A DNA stretch of 64,000 nt from Haoranjiania flava (GCF_025631005.1 NZ_JAOTPL010000010.1:1-64000); one strand, 5' to 3'; shown: positions 9,275-19,153, counted from the stretch's first letter. A program made the numbers and translations. Notes: generated by a model from the letters alone, not told the origin.

Positions 9275-11413
9275 ATGAAAATCAATGAAAGAGAACCATT
9301 TGAAAATGGCGCAAATCCCAAAAAAGAACAATTAGGAAAATTCACGAGCGATAGCCAAGGCGAGTTAATGAATACCAACCAGGGCTTAAAAATAAATGAC
9401 GACCAGAATTCTTTAAAAGCCGGAGACCGCGGCCCTTCTTTGCTGGAAGATTTTATTCTCCGGGAAAAAATCACCCACTTCGACCATGAGCGTATTCCAG
9501 AGAGAATTGTACATGCGCGCGGGTCTGCTGCACATGGCGTATTTGAATTATTTGAACCTCTGGGCCAATATACCAAAGCAAAGTTTCTGAACGATACAAC
9601 TATAAGGACCCCTGTGTTTGCCAGGTTCTCAACCGTGCAGGGATCCAGAGGGTCTACAGACATGGCGCGCGACGTGCGTGGCTTCGCTGTAAAATTTTAT
9701 ACAGAAGAAGGTAATTATGATCTCGTAGCCAACAATATGCCTATATTTTTTATACAGGATGCCATCAAGTTTCCCGACCTGGTGCATGCTGTAAAGCCTG
9801 AGCCTGATAATGAAATTCCACAGGCAGCTTCGGCGCATGATACCTTCTGGGATTTTGTTTCTCTGATGCCTGAGACTATGCACAATGTAATGTGGTTGAT
9901 GAGTGACCGCGGAATACCCCGCAGCTACCGCATGATGGAAGGTTTTGGCATACATTCATTTCGCTTTATCAACGATCAGGGCGAAGCACATTTTGTAAGA
10001 TTTCACTGGAAACCCTTGCTGGGCGTGCATTCCCTCGTGTGGGACGAGTGCCAGCGCATTGCAGGTAAAGATACCGACTTTCATCGCCGGGACTTATGGG
10101 AAGCAATTGAATGCGGCCATTTCCCTGAATGGCATTTGGGCGTACAGATCATCCCTGCAGAAGATGAGCATAAATTTCCATTCGATCTTTTAGACCCGAC
10201 TAAATTGATTCCGGAAGAGTTAGTGCCTGTAAGGATTGTAGGGAAGATGACCCTGAATAAAAACCCTGATAATTTCTTTGCTGAAACAGAACAGGTGGCT
10301 TTTCATCCCGGGCATATAGTGCCGGGCATCGACTTTACTAATGATCCGTTGTTGCAGGGACGTTTATTCTCCTACACAGATACGCAGCTATCCAGGTTAG
10401 GCGGCCCTAATTTCCATGAAATTCCTATCAATAAATCTATCCCGGAAGTTTTCAACAATCAGCGCGATGGTATGCACCGCATGCAGATCAATAAAGGAAA
10501 AGCTTCTTATAATCCTAACACTCTTGGCGGCGGATGCCCCTTCCAGGCTATGGCTGCTCAGGGAGGCTTTAAATCTTTTGAAGAGCGCATTGATGCATCA
10601 AAGATCAGGAGAAGAAGCAAAAGTTTCTTTGATCACTTTAGCCAGCCTACACTCTTCTACAACAGCCTTACACAACATGAACAGCGGCATTTGCAGGATG
10701 CCTTTGCATTTGAACTGGGCAAGGTAAAGACTGTGCCTATACGCCAGAGAGTAGTAAATATGCTGCTTGAGGTAGATGAAAACCTCGCCAACATTGTTGG
10801 CAACAAGTTGGGTTTAATACCGCAACGCCTGCCGCAGCCAATTACAGACAGCATTCCGGCGGATGACAATCCTGCTGACTATCATTCCTTCAAAGCCGAA
10901 CTTCCGATTGATGCATCTGCACCATTAAGCATGGCAAACACTGTGAAAGACACCATTAAAACCAGGCGTATAGCCATATTAACGGCTGACGGCGTGAATG
11001 ATGAAGCGTTTACGGTTGTCAAAAAAACCTTGTGTGAACTGGATGCAGTTGTCAAGATCATTGCACCTTTCCATGGTTTTGTAAAAACAGCGGGCGGAGA
11101 TGAATATCCTGTTTGCGAAAGCCTGCTGACTGCTGCATCTGTAGTGTTTGATGCGGTGTATGTACCTGGCGGCGGCAGTGTGCAAACACTTATGACCAGG
11201 CCTGAGGCGGTACACTTTATTGCAGAAGCTTTCAAACATTGCAAGGCTGTAGGCGCTGATAGCGAAGGAGTTGAACTTTTGAAAATTGCATTACCGCATG
11301 ATATGGTTCCTTCACCGGGTGTTGTCACCGGCAATAACCTCGATGAGTTTATTGAAGCGGTAAAACAGCACCGTTTCTTTGAAAGGGAGGAGAACCCGGT
11401 AGTGCCTGCATAG
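9275..11413 (+). CDS. katE: Catalase, large-subunit clade (HPII-like) with C-terminal DJ-1/PfpI-like domain
   Basis: This haem catalase turns H2O2 into O2 and water. At 712 residues it is a large-subunit enzyme. The catalytic His80 is in VHARGSAAHG, the Asn is in VANNMPIFF near 153, and the proximal haem Tyr is in FSYTDTQLSRLG near 366. The last 150 or so residues form the flavodoxin-like DJ-1/PfpI-like domain (RIAILTADGVNDEAF... YVPGGGS) seen in this clade. The start ATG gives the expected short N-terminal arm. Its neighbours, a ferritin-like protein before it and a highly acidic small protein after it, fit a stress cluster. Confidence 0.95.
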   Translation: MKINEREPFENGANPKKEQLGKFTSDSQGELMNTNQGLKINDDQNSLKAGDRGPSLLEDFILREKITHFDHERIPERIVHARGSAAHGVFELFEPLGQYTKAKFLNDTTIRTPVFARFSTVQGSRGSTDMARDVRGFAVKFYTEEGNYDLVANNMPIFFIQDAIKFPDLVHAVKPEPDNEIPQAASAHDTFWDFVSLMPETMHNVMWLMSDRGIPRSYRMMEGFGIHSFRFINDQGEAHFVRFHWKPLLGVHSLVWDECQRIAGKDTDFHRRDLWEAIECGHFPEWHLGVQIIPAEDEHKFPFDLLDPTKLIPEELVPVRIVGKMTLNKNPDNFFAETEQVAFHPGHIVPGIDFTNDPLLQGRLFSYTDTQLSRLGGPNFHEIPINKSIPEVFNNQRDGMHRMQINKGKASYNPNTLGGGCPFQAMAAQGGFKSFEERIDASKIRRRSKSFFDHFSQPTLFYNSLTQHEQRHLQDAFAFELGKVKTVPIRQRVVNMLLEVDENLANIVGNKLGLIPQRLPQPITDSIPADDNPADYHSFKAELPIDASAPLSMANTVKDTIKTRRIAILTADGVNDEAFTVVKKTLCELDAVVKIIAPFHGFVKTAGGDEYPVCESLLTAASVVFDAVYVPGGGSVQTLMTRPEAVHFIAEAFKHCKAVGADSEGVELLKIALPHDMVPSPGVVTGNNLDEFIEAVKQHRFFEREENPVVPA

Positions 11414-11450
11414 TTTATCTTATTATAAATTCACAATAAAAATTAAAAAC

Positions 11451-11699
11451 ATGGCAACCAATCAACAAAACACAGACCCGCATTACGGGCAGCATGATGA
11501 GGACCTGCAACAAGACCAGGAACTCAACAATGATTCAGAACTTGAAATGGATAATGATGCACTTGACGTAGACCCTACTCAGTCAGGCATTATCGAAGAA
11601 GATTTAGAAGAGGATGAGATATACATTGATGATGAAGATTTGGATGATGAGGAAGATGATGAGGAAGAAATGGATGAAGAGGAAGATGATGAATTGTAA
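11451..11699 (+). CDS. Highly acidic small protein
   Basis: This is 82 residues; the last 35 are almost only Asp and Glu (DDEDLDDEEDDEEEM), with no Cys and few hydrophobic residues. It is expected to be disordered and strongly negative. It starts 38 nt after the catalase stop and is closed by a terminator at 11721, so it is probably read with katE. I know no function; a cation-binding or chaperone-like role would be speculation. Confidence 0.7.
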   Translation: MATNQQNTDPHYGQHDEDLQQDQELNNDSELEMDNDALDVDPTQSGIIEEDLEEDEIYIDDEDLDDEEDDEEEMDEEEDDEL

Positions 11700-11720
11700 A
11701 ATCTACATTCTGGTAAAAAT

Positions 11721-11750
11721 CGGATCGTCTGTAAAAGATGATCCGTTTTT
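11721..11750 (+). terminator. Rho-independent terminator
   Basis: CGGATCGTCT pairs with AGATGATCCG (one wobble) around GTAAA, then five T. It ends the katE-acidic protein unit. Confidence 0.9.
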
Positions 11751-11755
11751 GATTG

Positions 11756-11820
11756 GTGAAAGGTGAGTGGGAATGGTGAATGGTAAATGGTAAATGGTGA
11801 ATGGTAAATGGTGAATGGTG
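11756..11820 (+). repeat. Short tandem GAATGGTAAATGGT repeats
   Basis: About seven imperfect 7-nt units (GAATGGT or AAATGGT) run in tandem directly after the terminator. The stretch to 12044 has no gene that I can support. Confidence 0.8.
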
Positions 11821-12044
11821 TCATGTACTGCATTTGGTTTAATATACCCCGCTCCAAACCATTCGCAGGACAGGGTTGAAAAACAATTTATTAATACTAC
11901 CTCATGTTATATCCTTTGCGATCCGCCATATGAGCTTGGCGTGAAAATAAAACGGTTTTATGAATCCATTTATCAACACTAATACGGTTGTAATTGTTGA
12001 ATTTAGATTATATTGGTTTTCCATTATTAATAAAAATTACACCG

Positions 12045-12731
12045 TTGAGTACTATTGCCGAAAAAGTGATTGCCTTTAATAAACAACTGCACTACACAGG
12101 CCTGCTGCCGGATGCATTCAGTGTGCTGAATCCTTTTCGTCAGAACCCGGAGACGATAAAGGTAATGTCTGAATTCTATTATAAATTTTATAATGATAAC
12201 CGCCAGAGGAAGTTTCTTGTCGGCATTAACCCCAGCCGGCACGGCGCAGCGCTTACAGGCGTACCATTTACCGATACAAAAAGACTGCAAAGTGCATGCG
12301 GCATAAAAATGGAAAAATGCTACTCGCATGAGCCATCGTCTGTTTTTATTTACGAAATGATCGAAGCTTATGGTGGAGCAGCAGCATTTTACAACAACGT
12401 TTATATCAATTCCCCCTTTCCGCTGGCCATTATAAAAAATACAGCGAACGGCAAATTCCTGAATGCAAATTATTATGATGATAAAGATTTGTTCCGGGCC
12501 GTGAAACCTTTTATGGTAGCCTGTTTGAGAGAACATGTTGCATTGGGACTGCAAACCGACAGGGTATTTATATTAGGAAAAAAGAATGCACAGTTTTTAG
12601 AAGCTATTAACCGTGAAGCAAAATTATTTGGTGAGCTGGTTGTGCTGGAACATCCGCGTTTTATACAGCAATACAAATCTAAAGATAAAGGCCTGTATAT
12701 AGAAAAATACATAGAAGCCTTGGGAAGCTAA
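12045..12731 (+). CDS. SMUG2-like uracil-DNA glycosylase family protein (DUF4918)
   Basis: This is 228 residues from the TTG at 12045. The motif VGINPSRHGAALTGVPFTD resembles the active-site motif of SMUG1-type glycosylases (G-x-N-P-G...TGVPF), and VLEHPRFIQQY is the C-terminal DNA-contact loop. The family is predicted to remove uracil or damaged pyrimidines from DNA. No ATG lies near the family-like start IAEKVIAFNKQLHYTG. The frame is open back to a TTG at 11994, but the later TTG matches the usual N-terminus better. Start uncertain; family fairly sure. Confidence 0.8.
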   Translation: MSTIAEKVIAFNKQLHYTGLLPDAFSVLNPFRQNPETIKVMSEFYYKFYNDNRQRKFLVGINPSRHGAALTGVPFTDTKRLQSACGIKMEKCYSHEPSSVFIYEMIEAYGGAAAFYNNVYINSPFPLAIIKNTANGKFLNANYYDDKDLFRAVKPFMVACLREHVALGLQTDRVFILGKKNAQFLEAINREAKLFGELVVLEHPRFIQQYKSKDKGLYIEKYIEALGS

Positions 12732-12732
12732 G

Positions 12733-13050
12733 CTATTGATGCCGCCTTGCTTTATTCACTACTCGCCAGAAGTTTTCTGCATCAGTTGGCAAAGGCAATG
12801 TTTCCAGGTTGTTGTTTATGAGCAATGCATCAACATCTGCGTGATCAGATTTTTGACCCGAGAAATAGCTGATTACGTCCTGCAGCGTAAAGCCGGTTTT
12901 AAAATCATCGCGCAATTCAGGGGCATTGGCATAGCACACTTCATTAGCCGGCTGATCTTCTAAGAATAACAATCCCGTATTGGCTTCAATTTGCCGGATA
13001 ATGTGCAATGGTATATGTGGCTTTGCAAGGCTCATATTTTTTTCATACAT
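12733..13050 (-). CDS. Hypothetical protein
   Basis: This is 105 residues with no signal peptide and mixed alpha/beta composition (PLHIIRQIEANTGLLFLEDQPANE). I do not recognise it. The alternative start at ATG 13035 (MSLAKPHIPL) would remove five residues. Its stop is one base past the stop of the convergent glycosylase gene. Confidence 0.6.
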   Translation of the reverse strand: MYEKNMSLAKPHIPLHIIRQIEANTGLLFLEDQPANEVCYANAPELRDDFKTGFTLQDVISYFSGQKSDHADVDALLINNNLETLPLPTDAENFWRVVNKARRHQ

Positions 13051-13125
13051 GGATTATTTCAATACCACCATTCACTAAATTAGCATAAAATATTTATCAG
13101 TAAAAATTAATCCTACATTGATATA

Positions 13126-13157
13126 AAGAAAAAGGCTGGCACAATGGTGTGCCGGCC
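13126..13157 (-). terminator. Rho-independent terminator of galE
   Basis: On the minus strand GGCCGGCACA pairs with TGTGCCAGCC around CCAT, then TTTTTC. It lies 26 nt past the galE stop. Confidence 0.9.
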
Positions 13158-13182
13158 TCTTGAACAGTGTATATTATTCTTG

Positions 13183-14220
13183 CTATATCTTAGCCAGTTC
13201 AGGATGCTCTTTTAATTTAAGCTCCCATTCCCACGCAGTGCGCATCATATCTTTAAGATCGTATTTGATTTCCCATTGCAGGTTATCTACCGCAAACTGG
13301 TTATTGGCGTAGATGGCCACAATATCGCCGGGGCGGCGCGGCCCGATGTTGTAGTTCAGTTTTTGCCCGCTTACTTCTTCAAACGCTTTGATGACTTCCA
13401 GTACAGTATATCCGTTGCCTGTGCCCAGGTTAAAAATATCGCATTTAGATTTATTGTTCTCGCCCTGCAGGTATTGCAGCGCAAGGGTATGCGCATGTGC
13501 AATATCGGCCACGTGAATATAATCTCTCAGGCAGCTTCCGTCCCTGGTGTCGTAATCATCGCCATGCACGGTCATATCGGGAAGTTTACCAATTGCTGTC
13601 TGTGTAATGGCAGGCACCAGATTTTGAGGCCGGCCAATAGGAAGCTCACCGATCTCAATGGACGGGTGCGCACCCACAGGGTTGAAATATCTTAACAGGA
13701 TAGTATTTGAATCGTTCACCTTGGCAAAGTCTTCTATGATCTGCTCTGCCATTTGCTTGGTAGCGCCGTAGGGCGATTCAGCTTTTTTTACAGGCGACTG
13801 TTCTGTAACCGGTATGGAATCAGGGCTACCGTAAACAGTGCACGAAGAGGAAAATACAAAATAAGGTATTTTGAACTCATGCACACATTTCAAAATATTG
13901 ATGAGGCCGAAGAGATTGTTCTCATAATACATCAAAGGTTTTTCGGTAGACTCGCCCACGGCTTTATACGCCGCAAAATGTATCACGCCTTCGATATCAT
14001 TATTCTCCTGGAATACAGCGTGTGTGTCTTCAAACTTCTTTAAGTCTACCTGGTAATTTTTTACTTTTACTTTTGTGATCCTTTCAATGCCTTCCAGTAA
14101 ATGTGTGCTGGAGCGCGAATTATCGTCAATGGAAATCACTTCAAACCCGTTTTCTATCAGGTCTACAATGGTGTGTGATCCTATGTAGCCGCAACCTCCC
14201 GTTACAAGTATTTTGCTCAT
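13183..14220 (-). CDS. galE: UDP-glucose 4-epimerase
   Basis: This enzyme interconverts UDP-glucose and UDP-galactose for the Leloir pathway and for surface polysaccharides. It has 345 residues, the normal length. The Rossmann NAD motif GGCGYIG is at 8-14. The SDR catalytic residues are Ser125 or Ser126 in FSSSCTVYG and Tyr151/Lys155 in SPYGATK. The gene stands alone, with a terminator behind it. Confidence 0.96.
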   Translation of the reverse strand: MSKILVTGGCGYIGSHTIVDLIENGFEVISIDDNSRSSTHLLEGIERITKVKVKNYQVDLKKFEDTHAVFQENNDIEGVIHFAAYKAVGESTEKPLMYYENNLFGLINILKCVHEFKIPYFVFSSSCTVYGSPDSIPVTEQSPVKKAESPYGATKQMAEQIIEDFAKVNDSNTILLRYFNPVGAHPSIEIGELPIGRPQNLVPAITQTAIGKLPDMTVHGDDYDTRDGSCLRDYIHVADIAHAHTLALQYLQGENNKSKCDIFNLGTGNGYTVLEVIKAFEEVSGQKLNYNIGPRRPGDIVAIYANNQFAVDNLQWEIKYDLKDMMRTAWEWELKLKEHPELAKI

Positions 14221-14443
14221 GATGTTTTTATAATTTACTTGAAAACGAAGTTATCTATTTTTATCCATGCAATAAAATTGATTTTACGAAAACGATTGAC
14301 AGGCTGAAAATTAAAGCTACTGCCGGTTACACTCATTAGTTTTTCAATACCTGTACGAACTCTTTTTCGCGCTTGCTGTATTTTTATTATTTTGCTTTAT
14401 CAAATTTACATTCAGGCGGAGCCTGCTGAAAATAATTAGTGCT

Positions 14444-15736
14444 ATGAACCTGTTCTTAAAACATTTTAATATTAAAAGTGAGCTTGAACCTTATGACATT
14501 ATTTTTGAAAACATAGAAAAAGGAATACCGTTCAAAGGCACTAATCTCTGGATATTGTTCTTTGCCATCATTGTAGCATCCGTTGGATTAAATGTAAACT
14601 CTACTGCGGTAATTATCGGCGCCATGCTTATCTCTCCTTTAATGGGGCCGATCATGGGACTGGGTTTATCTATCGGCATCAACGATATTGACCTGTTGAA
14701 AAGATCTTTTAACAACTATGTGGTAGCTGCCGCTATAGGCCTGGTAGCGTCAACGATGTATTTTCTGGTCACACCTTTAGATGAGGCGCATTCAGAACTG
14801 CTGGCACGTACATCTCCCACCGTATACGACGTGTTGATAGCTTTCTTCGGCGGACTGGCAGGCATCATTGCTACTTCCAGCAAGCTGAAAGGCAATGTGA
14901 TCCCGGGCGTGGCTATTGCTACCGCGTTGATGCCGCCCCTTTGCACAGCAGGGTATGGCCTGGCAACCATGCAGTGGTATTTCTTCTTCGGCGCACTTTA
15001 CCTGTTTTTTATCAATACGGTGTTTATAGGCCTGGCAACTTTGCTCACCGTTCGTTTCATGAAATTTCCATTGCGTAGCTGGCAGGATAAAAGAAAAGAA
15101 AAAAGATCGAACAGGTATGTAACACTCATTGTAATACTTACATTAATTCCAAGCATATACTTTGGCTATGATGTGGTAAAGACCACACGTTATGAGGAAA
15201 GAGTAGAACGATTTATTGAACATGAAGCAAATTTCCCCAATGATTATCTCTTAAAAAAGCATATCAACGCAGACAAGAAGGAAGTGACCCTGATCTATGG
15301 CGGCGAGCTGATATCCGAAGCACAGATAGATTCCGTAAGGCAACAACTGAAAAAGTATGAGCTGCACGATACAAAACTGGCTATACAACAGGGCTTTGCT
15401 TATTTAAACAACAACCATATGCAAGATGAAACCAACGCTGCGCTGAATGACCAGATGCTGAAATTGCAGGGCATCAAGTCAAAATACGACAGCCTCATGA
15501 GTTTGCAGGCCACAGCCGGGCAGATCTATAAGGAATTAAAGGTACAATACCCGCAGGTGAGATCCTTTGTTTTTCAGCCGGTAACGGTGATGGCTGATTC
15601 TGTAAAACAGGAAATATGGCTTTCCATTATCAGCCACTCCGGCAACATATCAAACCAGGACCGGATAAGAATAGGCCAGTGGCTGAAAGTGAGGTCCGGA
15701 CAGGATTCCATCAGGTACATTTATGACAGAAGGTAA
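14444..15736 (+). CDS. DUF389 family membrane protein
   Basis: This is 430 residues. After a short cytoplasmic lead come six or so membrane segments (30-220) with the family core NSTAVIIGAMLISPLMGPIMGLGLSIG-like region, read here at 53-79. A long soluble C-terminal domain (about 255-430) follows. The DUF389 family is widespread; transport has been suggested but not shown. The 223 bp before it hold a small CAGGC/GCCTG hairpin but no gene. The 226 bp after it to 15962 hold nothing I can name. Confidence 0.85.
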   Translation: MNLFLKHFNIKSELEPYDIIFENIEKGIPFKGTNLWILFFAIIVASVGLNVNSTAVIIGAMLISPLMGPIMGLGLSIGINDIDLLKRSFNNYVVAAAIGLVASTMYFLVTPLDEAHSELLARTSPTVYDVLIAFFGGLAGIIATSSKLKGNVIPGVAIATALMPPLCTAGYGLATMQWYFFFGALYLFFINTVFIGLATLLTVRFMKFPLRSWQDKRKEKRSNRYVTLIVILTLIPSIYFGYDVVKTTRYEERVERFIEHEANFPNDYLLKKHINADKKEVTLIYGGELISEAQIDSVRQQLKKYELHDTKLAIQQGFAYLNNNHMQDETNAALNDQMLKLQGIKSKYDSLMSLQATAGQIYKELKVQYPQVRSFVFQPVTVMADSVKQEIWLSIISHSGNISNQDRIRIGQWLKVRSGQDSIRYIYDRR

Positions 15737-15962
15737 ATTTATTGAGATGACCCTGAAAACCAGGCATACTGCAGATTTCAAAAAATAATAATTTATAAGT
15801 AAGCATGGGTAAAATTAATGACACATGCGTAATGTGCTTTTAAGAAAAGCTCATACAACTCAATAAACATTATTGAAATTAGCGCCGCAATGCCGCGTGT
15901 CTACTCTGGCGCCCGTAGCGATTCGGCGGAGCAGGCTTTTTTGCATATTTTTTCAGGCAAGC

Positions 15963-17354
15963 TTAGATAAAAAACTGCACTATTGCATAAATTACTGCTC
16001 CAAACAATGCACTGATAGGAATGGTGAGCACCCATGCCCACAATAAGCTTACCGTAACGCCCCATCGCACGGCAGATAAGCGTTTGGTAGCGCCTACACC
16101 AATGATAGAGCCCGTAATGGTATGCGTAGTGCTCACAGGAATCTTGAGCATTTCGGTAAGAAACAGAGTAATAGCGCCGGCAGTTTCCGCAGCCACGCCT
16201 TCAAACGGTGTTACTTTCGTGATCTTGGTACCCATTGTTTTAATGATCTTCCAGCCGCCGCTTAGCGTACCTATTGCAATTGCGGTATAGCAAGCCAGCG
16301 GTACCCAGTTTACCATACCATCCAGGCTGTACTTCGCAGGGTCGAAAGCTACAAACGCTGCCATGATAATACCCATTACTTTCTGTGCATCGTTACCTCC
16401 GTGGCCAACGCTGAAGGCCGCGGAAGATACCAGTTGCATGCGCTTAAACCACTTTTCTGCCCGCATGTAGTTGAGTGAGTTGAGGAATAACGTGAAGATG
16501 GCCATTACAAAAATAATGAAACATAAAAGGAACCATTTCATGTTGTGCCCGAACAGCAATACTTTCAGCGCGTAGGGTTTGTTGCTGGTCAGCAGCTTGT
16601 TGGCATTTTCGTAAGTCTTCTTTTTTACCATGTAAGAAGACTGGGCTTTGTGCAACTCTTTCTTCTGTTCGTGGTTCAGGTTGGTAGCGCCCTGGTATTT
16701 GGCTGTTACAGTTTGCAGTTCCTGGTCAGCTTTTACATATTCTGTTTTATGTTTAGCCGTATCCACTACCGGGTCATGTATCATGTTGTAAAACAAAAGC
16801 ACCGAACCGATAATGATAGCGAAGGATAATAATTTGGTAACAATACCTTTGCGGAAAGAGTTCAGGAACCAGATAGAGATAATGAATGCCATGATCATAC
16901 CCATCAACGGCGCCAGTACAATAAATATCACGGTGGGCACGATCTTGTCCATGCTCACGATTTCTGAAATGCCCAGCCCGTCTCCTGTGTGGCTGATGTA
17001 AGCATGAGCCACGGCTGCGCCTGCAAACCCGCCGATAAGCGTATGCGATGAGGAAGAGGGAATACCAAACCACCAGGTAAGGAGATTCCAGGAAATGGCG
17101 GCAATCAACCCTGCAAGTATCACATACAAGGTTACAAAATCTGATTTTACAATTTTTCCAACGGTCTCTGCCACGCCATGATCAAAGATAAAATAGGCAA
17201 CAAAATTAAAAAAAGCAGCCCAAAGAACAGCCTGGAAGGGCGAAAGCACTTTGGTGGAAACCACGGTAGCGATAGCGTTTGCAGCATCGTGGAAGCCATT
17301 GATATAGTCAAAAATTAATGCAAGAGCAATAACAACAATGAGTAGAGTGAGCAT
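15963..17354 (-). CDS. Inorganic phosphate transporter, Pit family
   Basis: This is a 463-residue, many-pass inner membrane protein. Both Pit signature repeats are present: DYINGFHDAANAIATVVSTK near the N-terminus and VGHGGNDAQKVMGIIM in the second half, the inverted-repeat halves that form the Pi/cation pathway. A charged loop (about 200-260) separates them. It follows the DUF47 gene by 41 nt on the same strand, the usual Pit-accessory pair. Confidence 0.93.
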   Translation of the reverse strand: MLTLLIVVIALALIFDYINGFHDAANAIATVVSTKVLSPFQAVLWAAFFNFVAYFIFDHGVAETVGKIVKSDFVTLYVILAGLIAAISWNLLTWWFGIPSSSSHTLIGGFAGAAVAHAYISHTGDGLGISEIVSMDKIVPTVIFIVLAPLMGMIMAFIISIWFLNSFRKGIVTKLLSFAIIIGSVLLFYNMIHDPVVDTAKHKTEYVKADQELQTVTAKYQGATNLNHEQKKELHKAQSSYMVKKKTYENANKLLTSNKPYALKVLLFGHNMKWFLLCFIIFVMAIFTLFLNSLNYMRAEKWFKRMQLVSSAAFSVGHGGNDAQKVMGIIMAAFVAFDPAKYSLDGMVNWVPLACYTAIAIGTLSGGWKIIKTMGTKITKVTPFEGVAAETAGAITLFLTEMLKIPVSTTHTITGSIIGVGATKRLSAVRWGVTVSLLWAWVLTIPISALFGAVIYAIVQFFI

Positions 17355-17395
17355 AGAATGTGTATATAGCAGGTACTAAAACAAGTGATTATTTC

Positions 17396-18046
17396 TTACG
17401 AGTATTTAATGATGATGGATTCAATAGCGTTTGCTGCATCTTCCATTTCATCGGTTGTTTTTTCCAGCATCTGGTATACTTCTCTCTTCTTGATCACTGT
17501 TTTTACATCCTGTTCTGTATTAAAGAGGTCTTCAATGCAAAGGTCATAAATATCATCTGCCTGGTTTTCTATGCTGTTGATCCTCACGAGTGCCTCTGTC
17601 ATTTGCTTCACTGTTTTCTTATTGCGCATACACCTGATGGCGCGTGCTACTTCGGCTGTACCTTCCTGTATAAGGTCTGCCATTTTCATAATACAGGAAT
17701 CGCTGGTATCTACTTTGTAAAGATGAATTCTTTTAGAGGATGCATAAATGCCATCGCAGATATCGTCCAGGGAAAGCGCCAGTGCGTGAATATCTTCCCT
17801 GTCGAAAGGTGTAATAAAATTACGGCTCAGTTCTGTCAGCAACATATGTGTGCTGTTGTCATTCTCATGTTCCAGGTCATCAATTTTAGATGCGATGATT
17901 GTTTTTTGTTCCTGTGTATGACAATGAACCAGTTCTTTTAGTTGTCTGCCCATTTCTTCTACGGTTTCAGAAATTTCTTCGAACATATCGTAGAACATGG
18001 TGTTTTGCGGTGTGAACATCCTTCCGATTGTATTGATTACGCCCAT
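17396..18046 (-). CDS. DUF47 (PhoU-like) Pit accessory protein
   Basis: This is 216 residues from ATG 18046 (MGVINTIGRMFTPQ). An upstream ATG at 18079 is in frame but adds a non-family MSCGNFVKIFK. It is all-helical and PhoU-like (YDMFEEISETVEEMGRQLKELV; E/D-rich metal-contact helices). DUF47 proteins sit beside Pit transporters and control or assist phosphate uptake. It is the first gene of a two-gene operon. Confidence 0.88.
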   Translation of the reverse strand: MGVINTIGRMFTPQNTMFYDMFEEISETVEEMGRQLKELVHCHTQEQKTIIASKIDDLEHENDNSTHMLLTELSRNFITPFDREDIHALALSLDDICDGIYASSKRIHLYKVDTSDSCIMKMADLIQEGTAEVARAIRCMRNKKTVKQMTEALVRINSIENQADDIYDLCIEDLFNTEQDVKTVIKKREVYQMLEKTTDEMEDAANAIESIIIKYS

Positions 18047-18099
18047 TTTAAAAATTTTTACAAAATTACCACAACTCACTTTGAGAATGCCTTGATAAC

Positions 18100-18310
18100 A
18101 GATAATTAATACAAACTTAATATAGAGGAGATTTTGTGGATAACTCGTTTAGAAGAGGAGAGATTAATTGATAAGGGATAGTTTATAATGGATAGTTCAT
18201 AATGGAAATGAAGTGGTGGTGGAGAGAGGAGAATTTAATTGAATATGAAGAGGAAGTTTAAATTTCTATCTGTAATTTGAAATTAGAAATCTGCAACCTG
18301 TAATTAAAAT
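18100..18310. repeat. AT-rich intergenic region with dispersed short repeats
   Basis: The 321 bp between the DUF47 start and cas6 contain no gene. The stretch 18172-18205 has two copies of GATAGTTyATAATGGA. The stretch 18255-18305, read in reverse, is AATTACAGGTTGCAGATT, the same family as 8331-8403. A TAACTTTA sequence at 18342-18349, 19 nt before the cas6 ATG, may be its -7 element. Confidence 0.5.
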
Positions 18311-18367
18311 AATAAATAATTAAATATTAAAAATAAATCTTTAACTTTAAAGGGAATTTACTAAACT

Positions 18368-19153
18368 ATGAGATTCGGTATTACGCTAACCAGCAACATC
18401 AGGCATACAATTCCAATGAATTATCAATATCCGCTCTCTGCAGCGATCTATAAAATAATTGCCAAAGGCGATGCGGAGTATGCTTCATTCCTGCATGAAA
18501 CCGGCTATGGCAAAGGATTTAAGCTTTTTTGTTTTTCTGATTTGCGGGGTAAGTTTAAGGTCAATGGAGACAGCCTGACAATGCAGGATTCTAAAGTTTC
18601 ATTTGAAATCTCCTTCCATCTGCCCGAAGCTTCGCAGAATTTTGTAAAGGGGTTGTTTTTGAGCCAGACACTGGAGATTGCCGATAAAAAGAGCTGTGCT
18701 GTCTTTACCGTTGCTTCAGTGGAATCCTTGCCGAACCCCTTTTCTGGTAAAAAAGACAATGAGATTATACAGGCTTATTTTCAGCCAGCCTCTGCTGTGG
18801 TGGCCGGAATTAAGAATGAGAAGGGCAATTATACCTTTTTGTCTCCTGACGATCCCCGCTTTGCGAAAATATTGCTATTCAACTGGAAAGAAAAAATTAA
18901 ATCGGTATTTGAGGAGTCCGTGGAGGATAAAATCTTGTCTGTTGAAATTGTGGCTTTGCCAAAGCCGCCAAAATCGCGCCTTATCACCGTGAAAGCCGGC
19001 ACGCCGGCAGAAACAAAAATCCGCGGCTGGTTGAACTTTGGGTTGCGCGTGACAGGTGAAAAACGGTTTGTAGAATTGCTGTGGAATACGGGTGCGGGGA
19101 TTTATAATAGTACAACTGGGATGATTGAATACATAAATACAAAAGCTCACTAA
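18368..19153 (+). CDS. cas6: CRISPR pre-crRNA endoribonuclease Cas6
   Basis: Cas6 cuts the long array transcript within each repeat and leaves an 8-nt 5' handle, here ATTGAAAT. It has 261 residues in two ferredoxin-like folds. The start (MRFGITLTSN...IPMNYQYPLSAAIYKII) is typical, and the C-terminus has the glycine-containing loop GAGIYNSTTGMIEY near the usual G-rich loop. His14 and Tyr/His residues near 45 (FLHETGYGKG) could serve in catalysis; this is not proven. It is separated from the rest of cas by 186 bp with its own signals, so it is probably a separate transcript. Its 3' end overlaps a hairpin that can act for the minus-strand RNA. Confidence 0.9.
   Translation: MRFGITLTSNIRHTIPMNYQYPLSAAIYKIIAKGDAEYASFLHETGYGKGFKLFCFSDLRGKFKVNGDSLTMQDSKVSFEISFHLPEASQNFVKGLFLSQTLEIADKKSCAVFTVASVESLPNPFSGKKDNEIIQAYFQPASAVVAGIKNEKGNYTFLSPDDPRFAKILLFNWKEKIKSVFEESVEDKILSVEIVALPKPPKSRLITVKAGTPAETKIRGWLNFGLRVTGEKRFVELLWNTGAGIYNSTTGMIEYINTKAH

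Noticed and set aside
18368..19153. cas6 and cas8 as one transcript from the cas6 promoter only
   Set aside because: A hairpin at the cas6 stop, a fresh -7 element at 19310 and 186 bp of spacing argue for a separate start, though read-through is not excluded.
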